Part shown: piece by piece, positions 6,174 through 13,212 of the stretch
How the letters are laid out: the number at the start of each line of letters is the position of its first letter
How positions within the stretch are numbered: the first letter of the stretch is position 1
DNA from: Clostridia bacterium
GTDB taxonomy: Bacteria > Bacillota > Clostridia > Oscillospirales > Acutalibacteraceae
Direction of reading: 5' to 3'
DNA length: 13,212 bases
Assembly: GCA_900772705.1 (NCBI GenBank)
Contig: CAAGRQ010000119.1
Coordinates: 1-13,212 of the forward strand
Program-made: the position numbers and the translations under genes
The notes under the pieces: generated by a model
Seen by the model: the letters and a program-made list of their open reading frames with translations, nothing else
Databases searched by the model: none
Told to the model about the DNA's origin: nothing

Positions 6174-6749
6174 TTATACTATCATACCGCTCTCTATCCA
6201 TGACATAACGGACGGGTATTCTTCTTTATAAGCGTCAAGTTTTTCGCTGTTTGAATCGACAAATGCGGTGAACTCGTCCACATCTTCAAAATCAAAGGTA
6301 AAATCCTGAATAAAATCATATGTTGCCGTAAAGAAGTAATCAAACAAGTCGTCGCTTGAAAAACATTCAAGCAATTTATCCGCAACGATTTCGGTATAAT
6401 AGTCGAGGGCGTTTTTGAGTTTAAGTTCGTCATTTTCGTCAAAGGTATCTATATTTTCCTCATTCTCGCTAAACTCGACAACTTCGTTTTGAGATATACC
6501 GAGCCTTGCAAGATAGTCGATAACATCCTCATATCCTGTCTCATTGGTCTCATCATAAAGTCGATATTCAAACTCACCGATAAGGTTTTGAACAGCTACA
6601 GCTTTGAGCACGCAATCAATCTCGTGTCCCGGCTCGTCGGTTATAACAAATCCGTCCTGCTCAAACTCGCCCCAGAACAGTTCGTAGAGTCTTGTGTACT
6701 TATCCTTTTCCTCAAAAATCGCTTCGTGAATAAACGAATACAAATCCAT
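6174..6749 (-). CDS. Uncharacterised highly acidic protein (191 residues)
   Basis: I do not recognise a family. The product has no signal peptide or membrane helix, so it should be cytoplasmic. By my count about 51 of 191 residues are Asp or Glu against about 11 Lys or Arg, giving a strongly negative charge. Acidic clusters include EFSENEENIDTFDENDE (around 92-110) and FDFEDVDEF (around 152-161). Aromatic residues are also frequent (for example LFDYFFTATYDF), and predicted helices dominate, which suggests a compact helical protein rather than a disordered tail. I place the start at ATG 6749 because GGAGG (6758-6762) is 8 bases upstream; the ATG two codons earlier is only 2 bases from it. It is monocistronic, with its own near-consensus promoter and a long hairpin terminator. 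Real gene: confident. Function: unknown. Confidence 0.85.
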   Translation of the reverse strand: MDLYSFIHEAIFEEKDKYTRLYELFWGEFEQDGFVITDEPGHEIDCVLKAVAVQNLIGEFEYRLYDETNETGYEDVIDYLARLGISQNEVVEFSENEENIDTFDENDELKLKNALDYYTEIVADKLLECFSSDDLFDYFFTATYDFIQDFTFDFEDVDEFTAFVDSNSEKLDAYKEEYPSVMSWIESGMIV

Positions 6750-6789
6750 TTTCATATCCTCCGTAAAAGTAATCTCCTAAAACAGATAT

Positions 6790-6818
6790 ATTGTATATCA
6801 TACAGCCGTAATTTTCAA
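6790..6818 (-). promoter_or_regulatory. SigmaA promoter of the acidic-protein gene
   Basis: On the minus strand, TTGAAA (6813-6818) and TACAAT (6790-6795) are separated by exactly 17 bases, each one or two mismatches from consensus. They lie about 40 bases ahead of the start codon at 6749. It is back to back with the epimerase-nadE promoter; the two -35 boxes are two bases apart. Confidence 0.75.
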
Positions 6819-6820
6819 TA

Positions 6821-6849
6821 TTGCATTATTAATATTTTTAATATATAAT
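6821..6849 (+). promoter_or_regulatory. SigmaA promoter of the epimerase-nadE operon
   Basis: TTGCAT (6821-6826) and a perfect TATAAT (6844-6849) are separated by 17 bases and lie 40 bases ahead of the start at 6890. A second TATAAT at 6860-6865 has only a poor -35 (TTTAAT, 6837-6842) and could be a secondary start. Confidence 0.75.
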
Positions 6850-6889
6850 GAATTATGTATATAATGATTGCACAAAGGGTTGTGATTAA

Positions 6890-7765
6890 ATGAAGTACAG
6901 ACTTAAAAGTAATGAAGCCGAGGTATTCGTTTTGCAGGAGGGGGCTATGCTCACCTCTATGATAAAGGACGGCACGGAATATCTATGGCAGGGTGATGAG
7001 GCACACTGGTCGGGGCAGGCTCCGATTTGCTTTCCGATAGTGGGAGTCATAAAAAACAACGAGGGCACAGCCTACGGCAAAAAATGCCGTATGAAAAGGC
7101 ACGGAGTTGCAAGAATAAACCCGTTTGAGTTAAAGAAAAAATGCGAAAACTCGGTAACTTTCATTCAAAAATCAAGCGATAAAACAAAAGAGCAATACCC
7201 ATTCGATTACGAATTGGAAGTTAAATACACGCTTTTGAATTCAAGCGTAACGGTGACATATACAGTAAAAAACACGTCAAATGAAAAAATGCCGTTTTCA
7301 ATAGGCGGTCACCCCGCATTTAACTGTCCGCTTACAAAAGATGAAAAATTCGAGGATTACAAGGTAGTGTTTGACACGACACTTGAAAAAGGATTTTTAC
7401 GCCCCGACCACGAAACCGGACTTATAAACGGCAAGCAGAGATACGATTTATTCTGCGGCAAAGACAGCATTGATATGCGCCACGATTTATTTGAGGAAAA
7501 GGACGCCATGGTATTTGACGGCATCAAGCCGAAAAGCGCAACGCTGATAGGAAAAAGCAAAAAAGGCATCAGGCTCGAATATCAGGATATGAAAAATCTG
7601 CTGATATGGTCGGCGTGCAACGAGGCTGAATTTATCGCCCTGGAGCCGTGGAGCGCAACTGCGGCATTTGATAACGAAAGCACGGCTCTCGAAGAAAAAA
7701 GAGACATTACGATTTTAGAGCCGAACAGCGTCGCTGTATTTAACTACAAAATCACTTTAATATAA
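6890..7765 (+). CDS. Aldose 1-epimerase family protein (LacX-like)
   Basis: The 291-residue product belongs to the galactose mutarotase-like superfamily, nearest to LacX-type proteins. These interconvert alpha and beta anomers of sugars or sugar phosphates. Visible hallmarks are the N-terminal beta run with EYLWQGDEAHWSGQAPICFP and VGVIKN, then KRHGVAR with His71, FSIGGHPAFNCP with His141, and ALEPWSATA with Glu252 as the likely general base. His71 and His141 match the conserved substrate-binding histidines of the fold. Length is normal for the group and there is no signal peptide. AAGGG (6876-6880) serves as ribosome site. nadE follows after nine bases, so the two share one transcript. Pairing a mutarotase-like gene with NAD synthesis has no obvious metabolic logic. 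The exact substrate is unknown. Confidence 0.88.
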   Translation: MKYRLKSNEAEVFVLQEGAMLTSMIKDGTEYLWQGDEAHWSGQAPICFPIVGVIKNNEGTAYGKKCRMKRHGVARINPFELKKKCENSVTFIQKSSDKTKEQYPFDYELEVKYTLLNSSVTVTYTVKNTSNEKMPFSIGGHPAFNCPLTKDEKFEDYKVVFDTTLEKGFLRPDHETGLINGKQRYDLFCGKDSIDMRHDLFEEKDAMVFDGIKPKSATLIGKSKKGIRLEYQDMKNLLIWSACNEAEFIALEPWSATAAFDNESTALEEKRDITILEPNSVAVFNYKITLI

Positions 7766-7774
7766 GAGGAAAAT

Positions 7775-9676
7775 ATGAACTACGGTATGATCAGGCTTGC
7801 CTGCGCTTCACCGAAACTGAAAGTCGCAAGCCCAAGTTACAACAAAGACGAAATAATAAAACTGATTGACGAGGCTTTGGAAAAGAATGTAAGAATCCTT
7901 GTAACTCCCGAGTTGTCGATTACAGGTTACACCTGCGCCGATTTGTTTTTTTCAAAGGCTTTACAAAAGAAAACGGAGACGGCGTTAAAGGAAATAACAG
8001 CCTACACAAACGGCAAAAACATCTGTGTTATCCTGGGTGCACCCGTTTCTTATCTCAATTCGCTTTACAACTGCGCCGTTGTTATTGCCGACGGAGAAAT
8101 AAAGGGTGTTGTGCCCAAGCAGTGCATAGCAAACTACAATGAATTTTACGAAAAAAGATGGTTCGCATCGGGCAGGGATTTTAAGAGTGTACAGCCGATA
8201 AGACTCTGCGGATTTGATACAAAAATCGGTTCGCAGTTATTTAACCTCGGCGGCGGAGCAATACTCGCAACAGAAATCTGTGAGGATTTATGGACGCCGA
8301 ATCCGCCGAGCAGCACAGCGGCGTGCCAAGGTGCAAACATAATAATAAACCTGTCGGCAAGCGACGAATATGTTTCAAAGGCACAATACCGCAAAGATTT
8401 AATATCAAATCAATCGGCACGCTGTATATGTGCTTATGCGTATACGAGCAGCGGAGTATATGAAAGTTCAACCGATTTGGTGTTCAGCGGTGCAACTCTC
8501 ATATGCGAAAACGGTGCCGTTCTTGCCGAGGGTAAAAGATTTTCGAGAGAAAATGTCCTTACAATCGCCGACATAGATATTGAAAAACTGAACGCCCAAA
8601 GGCAGAGCAATATGTCGTTTGAAAACATTAGCAGTACAAGCGAGATAATTCCGATTGAGTGCATTGACAACAGCGACAACGATTTAAGTTACAGATATGT
8701 TGACCCGCACCCGTTCGTTCCGAGCGACAAAGCAAAGGTCAAAGAAAGATGCGAAGAAATTTTTGCAATTCAGGCTAGCGGACTTGCAAAGAGAATCGAG
8801 CACATCAACTCAGGCGGATGCGTTATCGGCATAAGCGGCGGACTTGACAGCACTTTAGCGCTTCTTGTAAGCGTTCAGGCGATGAAACTGCTCGGCAAGA
8901 AAAACAGCGACATCTTAGGTGTCACAATGCCCGGATTCGGCACGACTGACAGGACATACACGAATGCCATCGAGTTAATGAAATCGCTCGGAGTCGGCAT
9001 AAAAGAAATCAGCATAAAAGACGCCTGCATTCAACATATGAAGGACATTGAACACGACGAGAGCATTAAGGACATCACATATGAAAACACGCAGGCAAGA
9101 GAGAGAACGCAAATTCTCTTTGATATGGCTAACAAACACGGCAAACTGTTAGTCGGAACCGGCGATTTATCAGAACTTGCTATGGGCTGGTGCACATATA
9201 ACGGCGACCATATGAGTATGTACGGAGTAAATGTTTCCGTACCGAAAACGCTGGTCAGATATTTGGTTGAATATGTTGCGCATGAGAGTGACGAAAAAAC
9301 AAAGGCAATACTCCTCGACATACTCGACACACCCGTTTCTCCCGAACTTTTGCCGCCCGACGAAAACGGAAAAATCGCACAAAAGACAGAGGACAACATA
9401 GGTCCTTACGAACTGCACGATTTCTTTTTATACAATTTTGTACGCTTCGGATTTGACAAAGCAAAACTCAAAAGGCTGGCACAAAAAGCCTTTGACGGAA
9501 CATATACGAATGAGGAAATCGAAAAATGGCTGAATGTATTTATAAAGAGATTTTTCATTTCGCAGTTTAAGAGAAGTTGTATTCCCGACGGACCGAAAGT
9601 CGGCTCGGTTTCACTCTCGCCGAGAGGAGACTGGAGAATGCCGAGTGACGCATCGTTCGAGGACTTTATAAAATAA
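7775..9676 (+). CDS. nadE: Glutamine-dependent NAD+ synthetase
   Basis: Catalyses the last step of NAD+ synthesis, amidating nicotinic acid adenine dinucleotide with ATP and ammonia from glutamine. The 633-residue length is that of two-domain glutamine-hydrolysing enzymes. The N-terminal nitrilase-type amidase domain (about 1-280) has the triad Glu46 (TPELSITGY), Lys115 (VVPKQCIAN) and Cys169 (ATEICEDLW), close to the spacing in the Mycobacterium tuberculosis enzyme. The C-terminal synthetase domain (about 320-633) has the PP-loop ISGGLDST (353-360), followed by VGTGDLSELAMGWCTYNGDH and a C-terminal FKRSCIPDGPKVGSVSLSPRGDW, both typical of the family. An AGAGGAAA ribosome site lies in the nine-base gap after the epimerase gene. 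A strong hairpin follows the stop. All key residues are intact, so it should be functional. Confidence 0.97.
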   Translation: MNYGMIRLACASPKLKVASPSYNKDEIIKLIDEALEKNVRILVTPELSITGYTCADLFFSKALQKKTETALKEITAYTNGKNICVILGAPVSYLNSLYNCAVVIADGEIKGVVPKQCIANYNEFYEKRWFASGRDFKSVQPIRLCGFDTKIGSQLFNLGGGAILATEICEDLWTPNPPSSTAACQGANIIINLSASDEYVSKAQYRKDLISNQSARCICAYAYTSSGVYESSTDLVFSGATLICENGAVLAEGKRFSRENVLTIADIDIEKLNAQRQSNMSFENISSTSEIIPIECIDNSDNDLSYRYVDPHPFVPSDKAKVKERCEEIFAIQASGLAKRIEHINSGGCVIGISGGLDSTLALLVSVQAMKLLGKKNSDILGVTMPGFGTTDRTYTNAIELMKSLGVGIKEISIKDACIQHMKDIEHDESIKDITYENTQARERTQILFDMANKHGKLLVGTGDLSELAMGWCTYNGDHMSMYGVNVSVPKTLVRYLVEYVAHESDEKTKAILLDILDTPVSPELLPPDENGKIAQKTEDNIGPYELHDFFLYNFVRFGFDKAKLKRLAQKAFDGTYTNEEIEKWLNVFIKRFFISQFKRSCIPDGPKVGSVSLSPRGDWRMPSDASFEDFIK

Positions 9677-9683
9677 CACAAAG

Positions 9684-9724
9684 AAAAACTACACCGTTAA
9701 TCAAATCACGACGGTGTAGTTTTT
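9684..9724 (+). terminator. Bidirectional terminator between nadE and the sugar operon
   Basis: A perfect 14-bp stem AAAAACTACACCGT (9684-9697) / ACGGTGTAGTTTTT (9711-9724) encloses a 13-base loop. A runs precede and T runs follow the GC-rich core, so it can stop transcription from nadE on the plus strand and from the transporter gene on the minus strand. Confidence 0.93.
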
Positions 9725-9740
9725 GTTATGTAAAAAAGAA

Positions 9741-11168
9741 TTACTGTTCTATTGTTTTTTCGTTTGCACGAACCTCGGCAAGTTCTTTACGCATAACCTT
9801 TAGTTTGGATTTTGAGAGGTCATAGCCGAAGAACAGAAGCAAAGCACATATGCCGAGAACTATTGCAGGCACAAGAGTAGAAATATCATAAAGCCTGTTC
9901 ATAACCTGTTCTGAAAGAGCGTGACCCGCTTTTGAGGCGGAAGCGTCATAATCTATGAGAGCAAGCAATGCGTTAAGACCGACACCGGCAAGAGTTTGAC
10001 CGATTTTTCTTGCAAAGGAAATAACGGCATACCCCGTTCCCTCCTCTCGGCGGTGAGTGCGAACCTCATGCATATCTATCACATCCATTACGAGAGCCCA
10101 AACTTCAAGCACAAGAAATGTTTGACCGAGACCCGACACAAATGTAAAGGCAAGAAAAACATAAGGATTATCGGTTTTGATAACAAAAAGAATGAGCGAC
10201 GACAAGGCGGCAAAAGCCATACCGAAACCGCAAAGTTCCTTTTTGCCGAACTTATCTATCAATTTATTCATAACGGGAATGAATATAGCCATAGGCAAAT
10301 ACGTGCACACGGTGACCATGGCATACAGCCCCGGTTTATGAAAATAATCGGTAAAAAGATAGGTGAATGTAGACTGATAATAAAACTGAAATGCTATAAG
10401 CATCATAGAGACCAAGCAGAGGAATACGAACGAACGATTATGTGCCAAATCCCCGATTGACTTAAACACCGAGTAATCCCCTTTTTCCTTTTGAAGCGGT
10501 GCAACACGTTCTTTTGTCATCTTATAATGACAGAAGAAAATGAGTACCGACAGCACTGCAAGCACTGCCACGCAAGCGGTGAATTTATTTCCGTCAAGGG
10601 TTTTAATAACCGCACCGGATGCGTCTGTGCCCGTAGTGGTATAAACTATCATAGGAAGAAGAATTGTGCCCGGGAGTCCGCCCACACCTGCGCCGATTGA
10701 ACGCCACATGGACAGCGACGAGCGTTCCTTTTCGTCATCTGTAATAACGCTCGCAAGAGAGCCGTAAGGAATATTAACGGCGGTATACATCATTCCGTAA
10801 AGAATGTATGTAATATAGGCAAACAGCAGATATTTTGCTTCGCTGAGATTAGGTATAACCGTAAACATCAGCACTGCCGAAACTGCAAGCGGAATGGAAA
10901 ACCAAAATATATACGGTCTGAATTTGCCCTGTTTAGTCGGTTTTCTCGAATCTATAAAAGCACCCCAAAGCGGGTCATTAATCGCATCCCAAATCCTCGC
11001 AACGAGTATAAGAACAACGATTTTTGCAGGGTCTATATTGAGCACATCGGTATAAAACTTATTTTGAAAGGCACCGATAAGCGAAAAGGTAAGCAGACCG
11101 CCCATATCACCGAGGGCATAGCCTATCTTATCTTTTATCTTAATGCCGTGAGTTAAAGCGTTTTCCAT
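9741..11168 (-). CDS. GPH-family sugar:cation symporter (MelB-like MFS transporter)
   Basis: The 475-residue product has about twelve membrane helices and belongs to the glycoside-pentoside-hexuronide:cation symporters (MFS_2), which import sugars or glycosides with Na+ or H+. The family signature is clear near the N-terminus: KIGYALGDMGG with Asp21, then ARIWDAINDPLWGAFIDS with Asp61 and Asp65 at the positions of the cation and sugar-site aspartates of MelB, then KQGKFRPYIFW in the loop after helix 2. Loop 4-5 has NIPYGSLASVITDDEKERSSLSMWR, also typical. The C-terminal tail is charged and cytosolic. AAAGGGG six bases ahead of ATG 11168 is the ribosome site. It is last in the operon with the isomerase and GH18 genes, 26 bases after the isomerase, and probably imports the sugar that the isomerase uses. 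Substrate not predictable. Confidence 0.92.
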   Translation of the reverse strand: MENALTHGIKIKDKIGYALGDMGGLLTFSLIGAFQNKFYTDVLNIDPAKIVVLILVARIWDAINDPLWGAFIDSRKPTKQGKFRPYIFWFSIPLAVSAVLMFTVIPNLSEAKYLLFAYITYILYGMMYTAVNIPYGSLASVITDDEKERSSLSMWRSIGAGVGGLPGTILLPMIVYTTTGTDASGAVIKTLDGNKFTACVAVLAVLSVLIFFCHYKMTKERVAPLQKEKGDYSVFKSIGDLAHNRSFVFLCLVSMMLIAFQFYYQSTFTYLFTDYFHKPGLYAMVTVCTYLPMAIFIPVMNKLIDKFGKKELCGFGMAFAALSSLILFVIKTDNPYVFLAFTFVSGLGQTFLVLEVWALVMDVIDMHEVRTHRREEGTGYAVISFARKIGQTLAGVGLNALLALIDYDASASKAGHALSEQVMNRLYDISTLVPAIVLGICALLLFFGYDLSKSKLKVMRKELAEVRANEKTIEQ

Positions 11169-11194
11169 TAAATACCCCTTTCATAAACGGAAAA

Positions 11195-12529
11195 TCAAAA
11201 TTCCTCAACCTCTATATTAAGCATTTTTGCGAGTGCTTTAAGTTCTCTTGAAATATCAGCCATGGCAATTACAAAGTGCTGTTCCCAACCGGAGGCAACG
11301 GATTTTTCTATAACTTCTCTGACATTGCTTTCAGTCTGAATAACGATAGTAGTACCGGTAAACTGCTTAAATCTGTCCATTGACTCGCCCTTGGCAATAA
11401 AAAATCTAAAAGAACCGTCCGGCTTTCTGCCGATTCTGAAAACAGTTGCATGCCGTGCGGCACGACAACCAAAGTCCATAACCGGTCCTACGCCCGAGAA
11501 ACAGTGGAGACCTGCCTGCGCCTTTGTATCCTCTCTTGCAAGGGAGGTGGGAGCCATACCGCAGTGCCAATATGTAACGGAATTATACTCCTCATCCATG
11601 GTAACGGGGTCGCCGAAGAAAGCAGGAATTTTAGAAAGATAAGAGCAAATGAAAACAGACAGTGCTCCGTAGGTATCAGCCTCGCACGCCGCAGGAATTC
11701 CCAAATCGTTAAGAATGGAAAGCACGGCACAAACCGGAGTTCCGTATTTTTTTACGAAGTCGGGGCAACAAGACGAAGCGACCGCTCCTATATCATGCTC
11801 GTTACAATAGTCAAAATATGCCTTAAACAGTTTCCCTGCGTCAAATAAATTTTCTCTTTCTATATTAAGCACATTGGGCACCATATTTCTTGCATCAAAA
11901 ATGAAATCTCTGATTGCGTCCTCGTCATAGGTACGAGCCTTTTCCATCAATTCCATAGTTTCGACATTAAAGAGTTTTACGCCGAAAGTACGCATCATTT
12001 CATTTTCATATGCATTGCAAAAACCCATACCCTCTGCCGCACTTCCGACCTGCAAAAGATTAAGTCTTGACAAAGATTTTTTAAGTTTTGCCGCCAAGAC
12101 AACTGCTTTAATTTCATCAACGGTTTCATCGGCAAAAGTTGAACCGACAACATAGTTATACGGCTTTCCGAGATTAAGCATTGCGTTAGCTTGAGAATAA
12201 GCGCCGGAGAGTGAATTCAGTCTGATACCGAGTCCGTCAACCACCGGCTCGGGAATCGACCAAAGTAAAACGGGGCAATTAATTTTCCTGAGTATCTCGG
12301 TAACATAAGATGCATCTGCATAAGTAACGGTCTGCACTATGACAAAATCCGGTGCTTTGTCCTGCAAAAATGCATCTATATCCTCCTTAGAAAGTAAAAT
12401 ACCGTCGGGAATAATAATATTTTTATCAATCTTTTTCATAACCTGAACAGAATCGTTCATTTTCATTTGAGCCTGCTCAAGATTATACATTTGCTTTCCG
12501 ACAGGCAAATACAGAATTTCAAAAGCCAT
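11195..12529 (-). CDS. L-fucose/L-arabinose isomerase family protein
   Basis: The 444-residue product belongs to the fucose/arabinose isomerase superfamily (COG2407-like), metal-dependent aldose-ketose isomerases. Candidate metal ligands are Glu283 in ACEADTYGAL and Asp307 in FFGDPV; their 24-residue spacing equals that of Glu337 and Asp361 in E. coli FucI. His322 in YWHCGMAP, or a later His such as that in GLHCF, could be the third ligand. ASSCCPDF (251-258) is conserved in this subgroup. The protein is shorter than FucI (about 590) and AraA (about 500), so it is a compact relative whose sugar is uncertain: L-fucose, L-arabinose, D-arabinose or another 6-deoxy or pentose sugar. AGGAG at 12537-12541 sets the start. 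It sits between the GH18 gene and the transporter gene in one operon. Family call is good; substrate is open. Confidence 0.85.
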   Translation of the reverse strand: MAFEILYLPVGKQMYNLEQAQMKMNDSVQVMKKIDKNIIIPDGILLSKEDIDAFLQDKAPDFVIVQTVTYADASYVTEILRKINCPVLLWSIPEPVVDGLGIRLNSLSGAYSQANAMLNLGKPYNYVVGSTFADETVDEIKAVVLAAKLKKSLSRLNLLQVGSAAEGMGFCNAYENEMMRTFGVKLFNVETMELMEKARTYDEDAIRDFIFDARNMVPNVLNIERENLFDAGKLFKAYFDYCNEHDIGAVASSCCPDFVKKYGTPVCAVLSILNDLGIPAACEADTYGALSVFICSYLSKIPAFFGDPVTMDEEYNSVTYWHCGMAPTSLAREDTKAQAGLHCFSGVGPVMDFGCRAARHATVFRIGRKPDGSFRFFIAKGESMDRFKQFTGTTIVIQTESNVREVIEKSVASGWEQHFVIAMADISRELKALAKMLNIEVEEF

Positions 12530-12586
12530 TTATTTCTCCTCTCAAAAGGGAACGAAAAGGTCGCCCCTCAGTTCAAAAAGCGGTAA

Positions 12587-13212
12587 TTACTGCTTTAATT
12601 CCTTTGTTTCACTGATTGCTCTGAAGAGCGAATATTGGTTATCGTACGGCAAGTCACAGGAATAGTGCCAAATCATAACACCGCCGAGGCCTGCGTCTAT
12701 GGCAAAAGCGGTTTTATCGCTCACCATTTGATATGAGTTGACATACTGAGGAGCAGTCATCGGATTGCCCTCGTGGTCGAAATCGTTAAACAGATAAAGA
12801 TTTGTGTACTTATCGTTTACATCATATTGATTATAGTTGCCCCAATATGCTTTTTTGTCGGTAGGACGAGAATAAAACGGAAGTCCCAAATCTATCTGTT
12901 CGGGCTTAAATCCGCCCTTAATCGCCTTTCTGACGCCATTTACCGTAGTTGAGAATATAGCATGATAATTATGAGTGGTAAACATATCGTAAAGCATAAC
13001 CTCTACTCTGTCGATTATCTCAATTACATCATCGTCAAATCTCAAATCCCATGGTGCTATCGCAAGAGAAATTATTTTATCGGGCATAGCCTTATCAAGT
13101 TTACGCAGGAAATTATTAAACGCTTTCCACTCAGCCTTTTCAAGACGGGGTGCTCTGTCAGAATGACCTGCCGCATAATCTCTTTCATCATGTCCCCAGT
13201 CCATAACCGTAA
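12587..13212 (-). CDS. Glycoside hydrolase family 18 protein (partial, N-terminus beyond window)
   Basis: The frame is open to the right edge, so only the C-terminal 208 residues or so are seen; ATG 13204 is internal to the gene. The fragment covers the second half of a GH18 TIM barrel: IISLAIAPW (strand 5), VEVMLYDMF (strand 6, normally MxYD), IDLGLPFYSRPTD (strand 7) and GLGGVMIWHYSCDLPY (strand 8 with its Trp). GH18 includes chitinases, endo-beta-N-acetylglucosaminidases and inactive chitinase-like lectins. The strand-4 motif, usually DGxDxDWE, reads TVMDWGHDE here, so the expected catalytic Glu position is Gly; a nearby Glu two residues further on might compensate. Whether it is secreted cannot be seen. 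It heads the visible part of an operon with the isomerase (57-base gap) and the symporter. Confidence 0.85.
   Translation of the reverse strand, partial: TVMDWGHDERDYAAGHSDRAPRLEKAEWKAFNNFLRKLDKAMPDKIISLAIAPWDLRFDDDVIEIIDRVEVMLYDMFTTHNYHAIFSTTVNGVRKAIKGGFKPEQIDLGLPFYSRPTDKKAYWGNYNQYDVNDKYTNLYLFNDFDHEGNPMTAPQYVNSYQMVSDKTAFAIDAGLGGVMIWHYSCDLPYDNQYSLFRAISETKELKQ

Noticed and set aside
9996..10460. Plus-strand frame of 154 residues opposite the transporter gene.
   Set aside because: It is an antisense shadow of a well-supported twelve-helix transporter, with no ribosome site or domain.
11391..11848. Plus-strand frames opposite the isomerase gene.
   Set aside because: They are shadows of the conserved isomerase coding sequence with no independent support.

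Overview
The window is typical low-GC Firmicutes DNA, most likely from a gut or rumen Clostridia such as an Oscillospiraceae/Ruminococcaceae relative. The evidence is the AT-rich gaps, strong AGGAGG-type ribosome sites, the cdaA-cdaR pair, the DUF3343/class-V aminotransferase pair and several carbohydrate-use genes. Assignment below class level is inference. Coding density is high, no gap exceeds about 160 bases, and I see no rRNA, tRNA, CRISPR array, insertion sequence or phage gene.

Left part (1-2350): a minus-strand membrane protein runs off the left edge. It has no complete reading frame in the window, but its translation resembles a degenerate sugar-PTS EIIC permease. It is divergent from a plus-strand MazF-type endoribonuclease with no antitoxin gene beside it. 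mazF converges on a minus-strand cytoplasmic GH43-like glycosidase, with a strong hairpin terminator between them.

Centre (2350-6750), all minus strand. In transcription order: an uncharacterised very acidic 191-residue protein with its own promoter and terminator; a DUF3343 putative S/Se carrier translationally coupled to a cysteine-desulfurase-like enzyme; then cdaA (c-di-AMP synthase) overlapping cdaR (its YbbR-domain regulator). The glmM that often follows cdaR is absent, because a terminator comes directly after cdaR.

Right-centre (6750-9725), plus strand: an aldose-1-epimerase-like gene and glutamine-dependent NAD+ synthase nadE form a two-gene operon. Its near-consensus promoter stands back to back with that of the acidic protein. 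A perfect 14-bp stem closes nadE and also faces the convergent operon on its right.

Right part (9725-13212), minus strand: a carbohydrate operon in the order GH18-family protein (cut by the window edge), L-fucose/L-arabinose-type isomerase, and GPH-family sugar:cation symporter. Together they suggest cleavage of a glycan, sugar uptake and aldose-ketose isomerisation, though the substrate cannot be read from sequence. The most unusual items are the EIIC-like protein whose signature motifs are lost, and the GH18 protein whose visible active-site strand lacks the usual catalytic glutamate.
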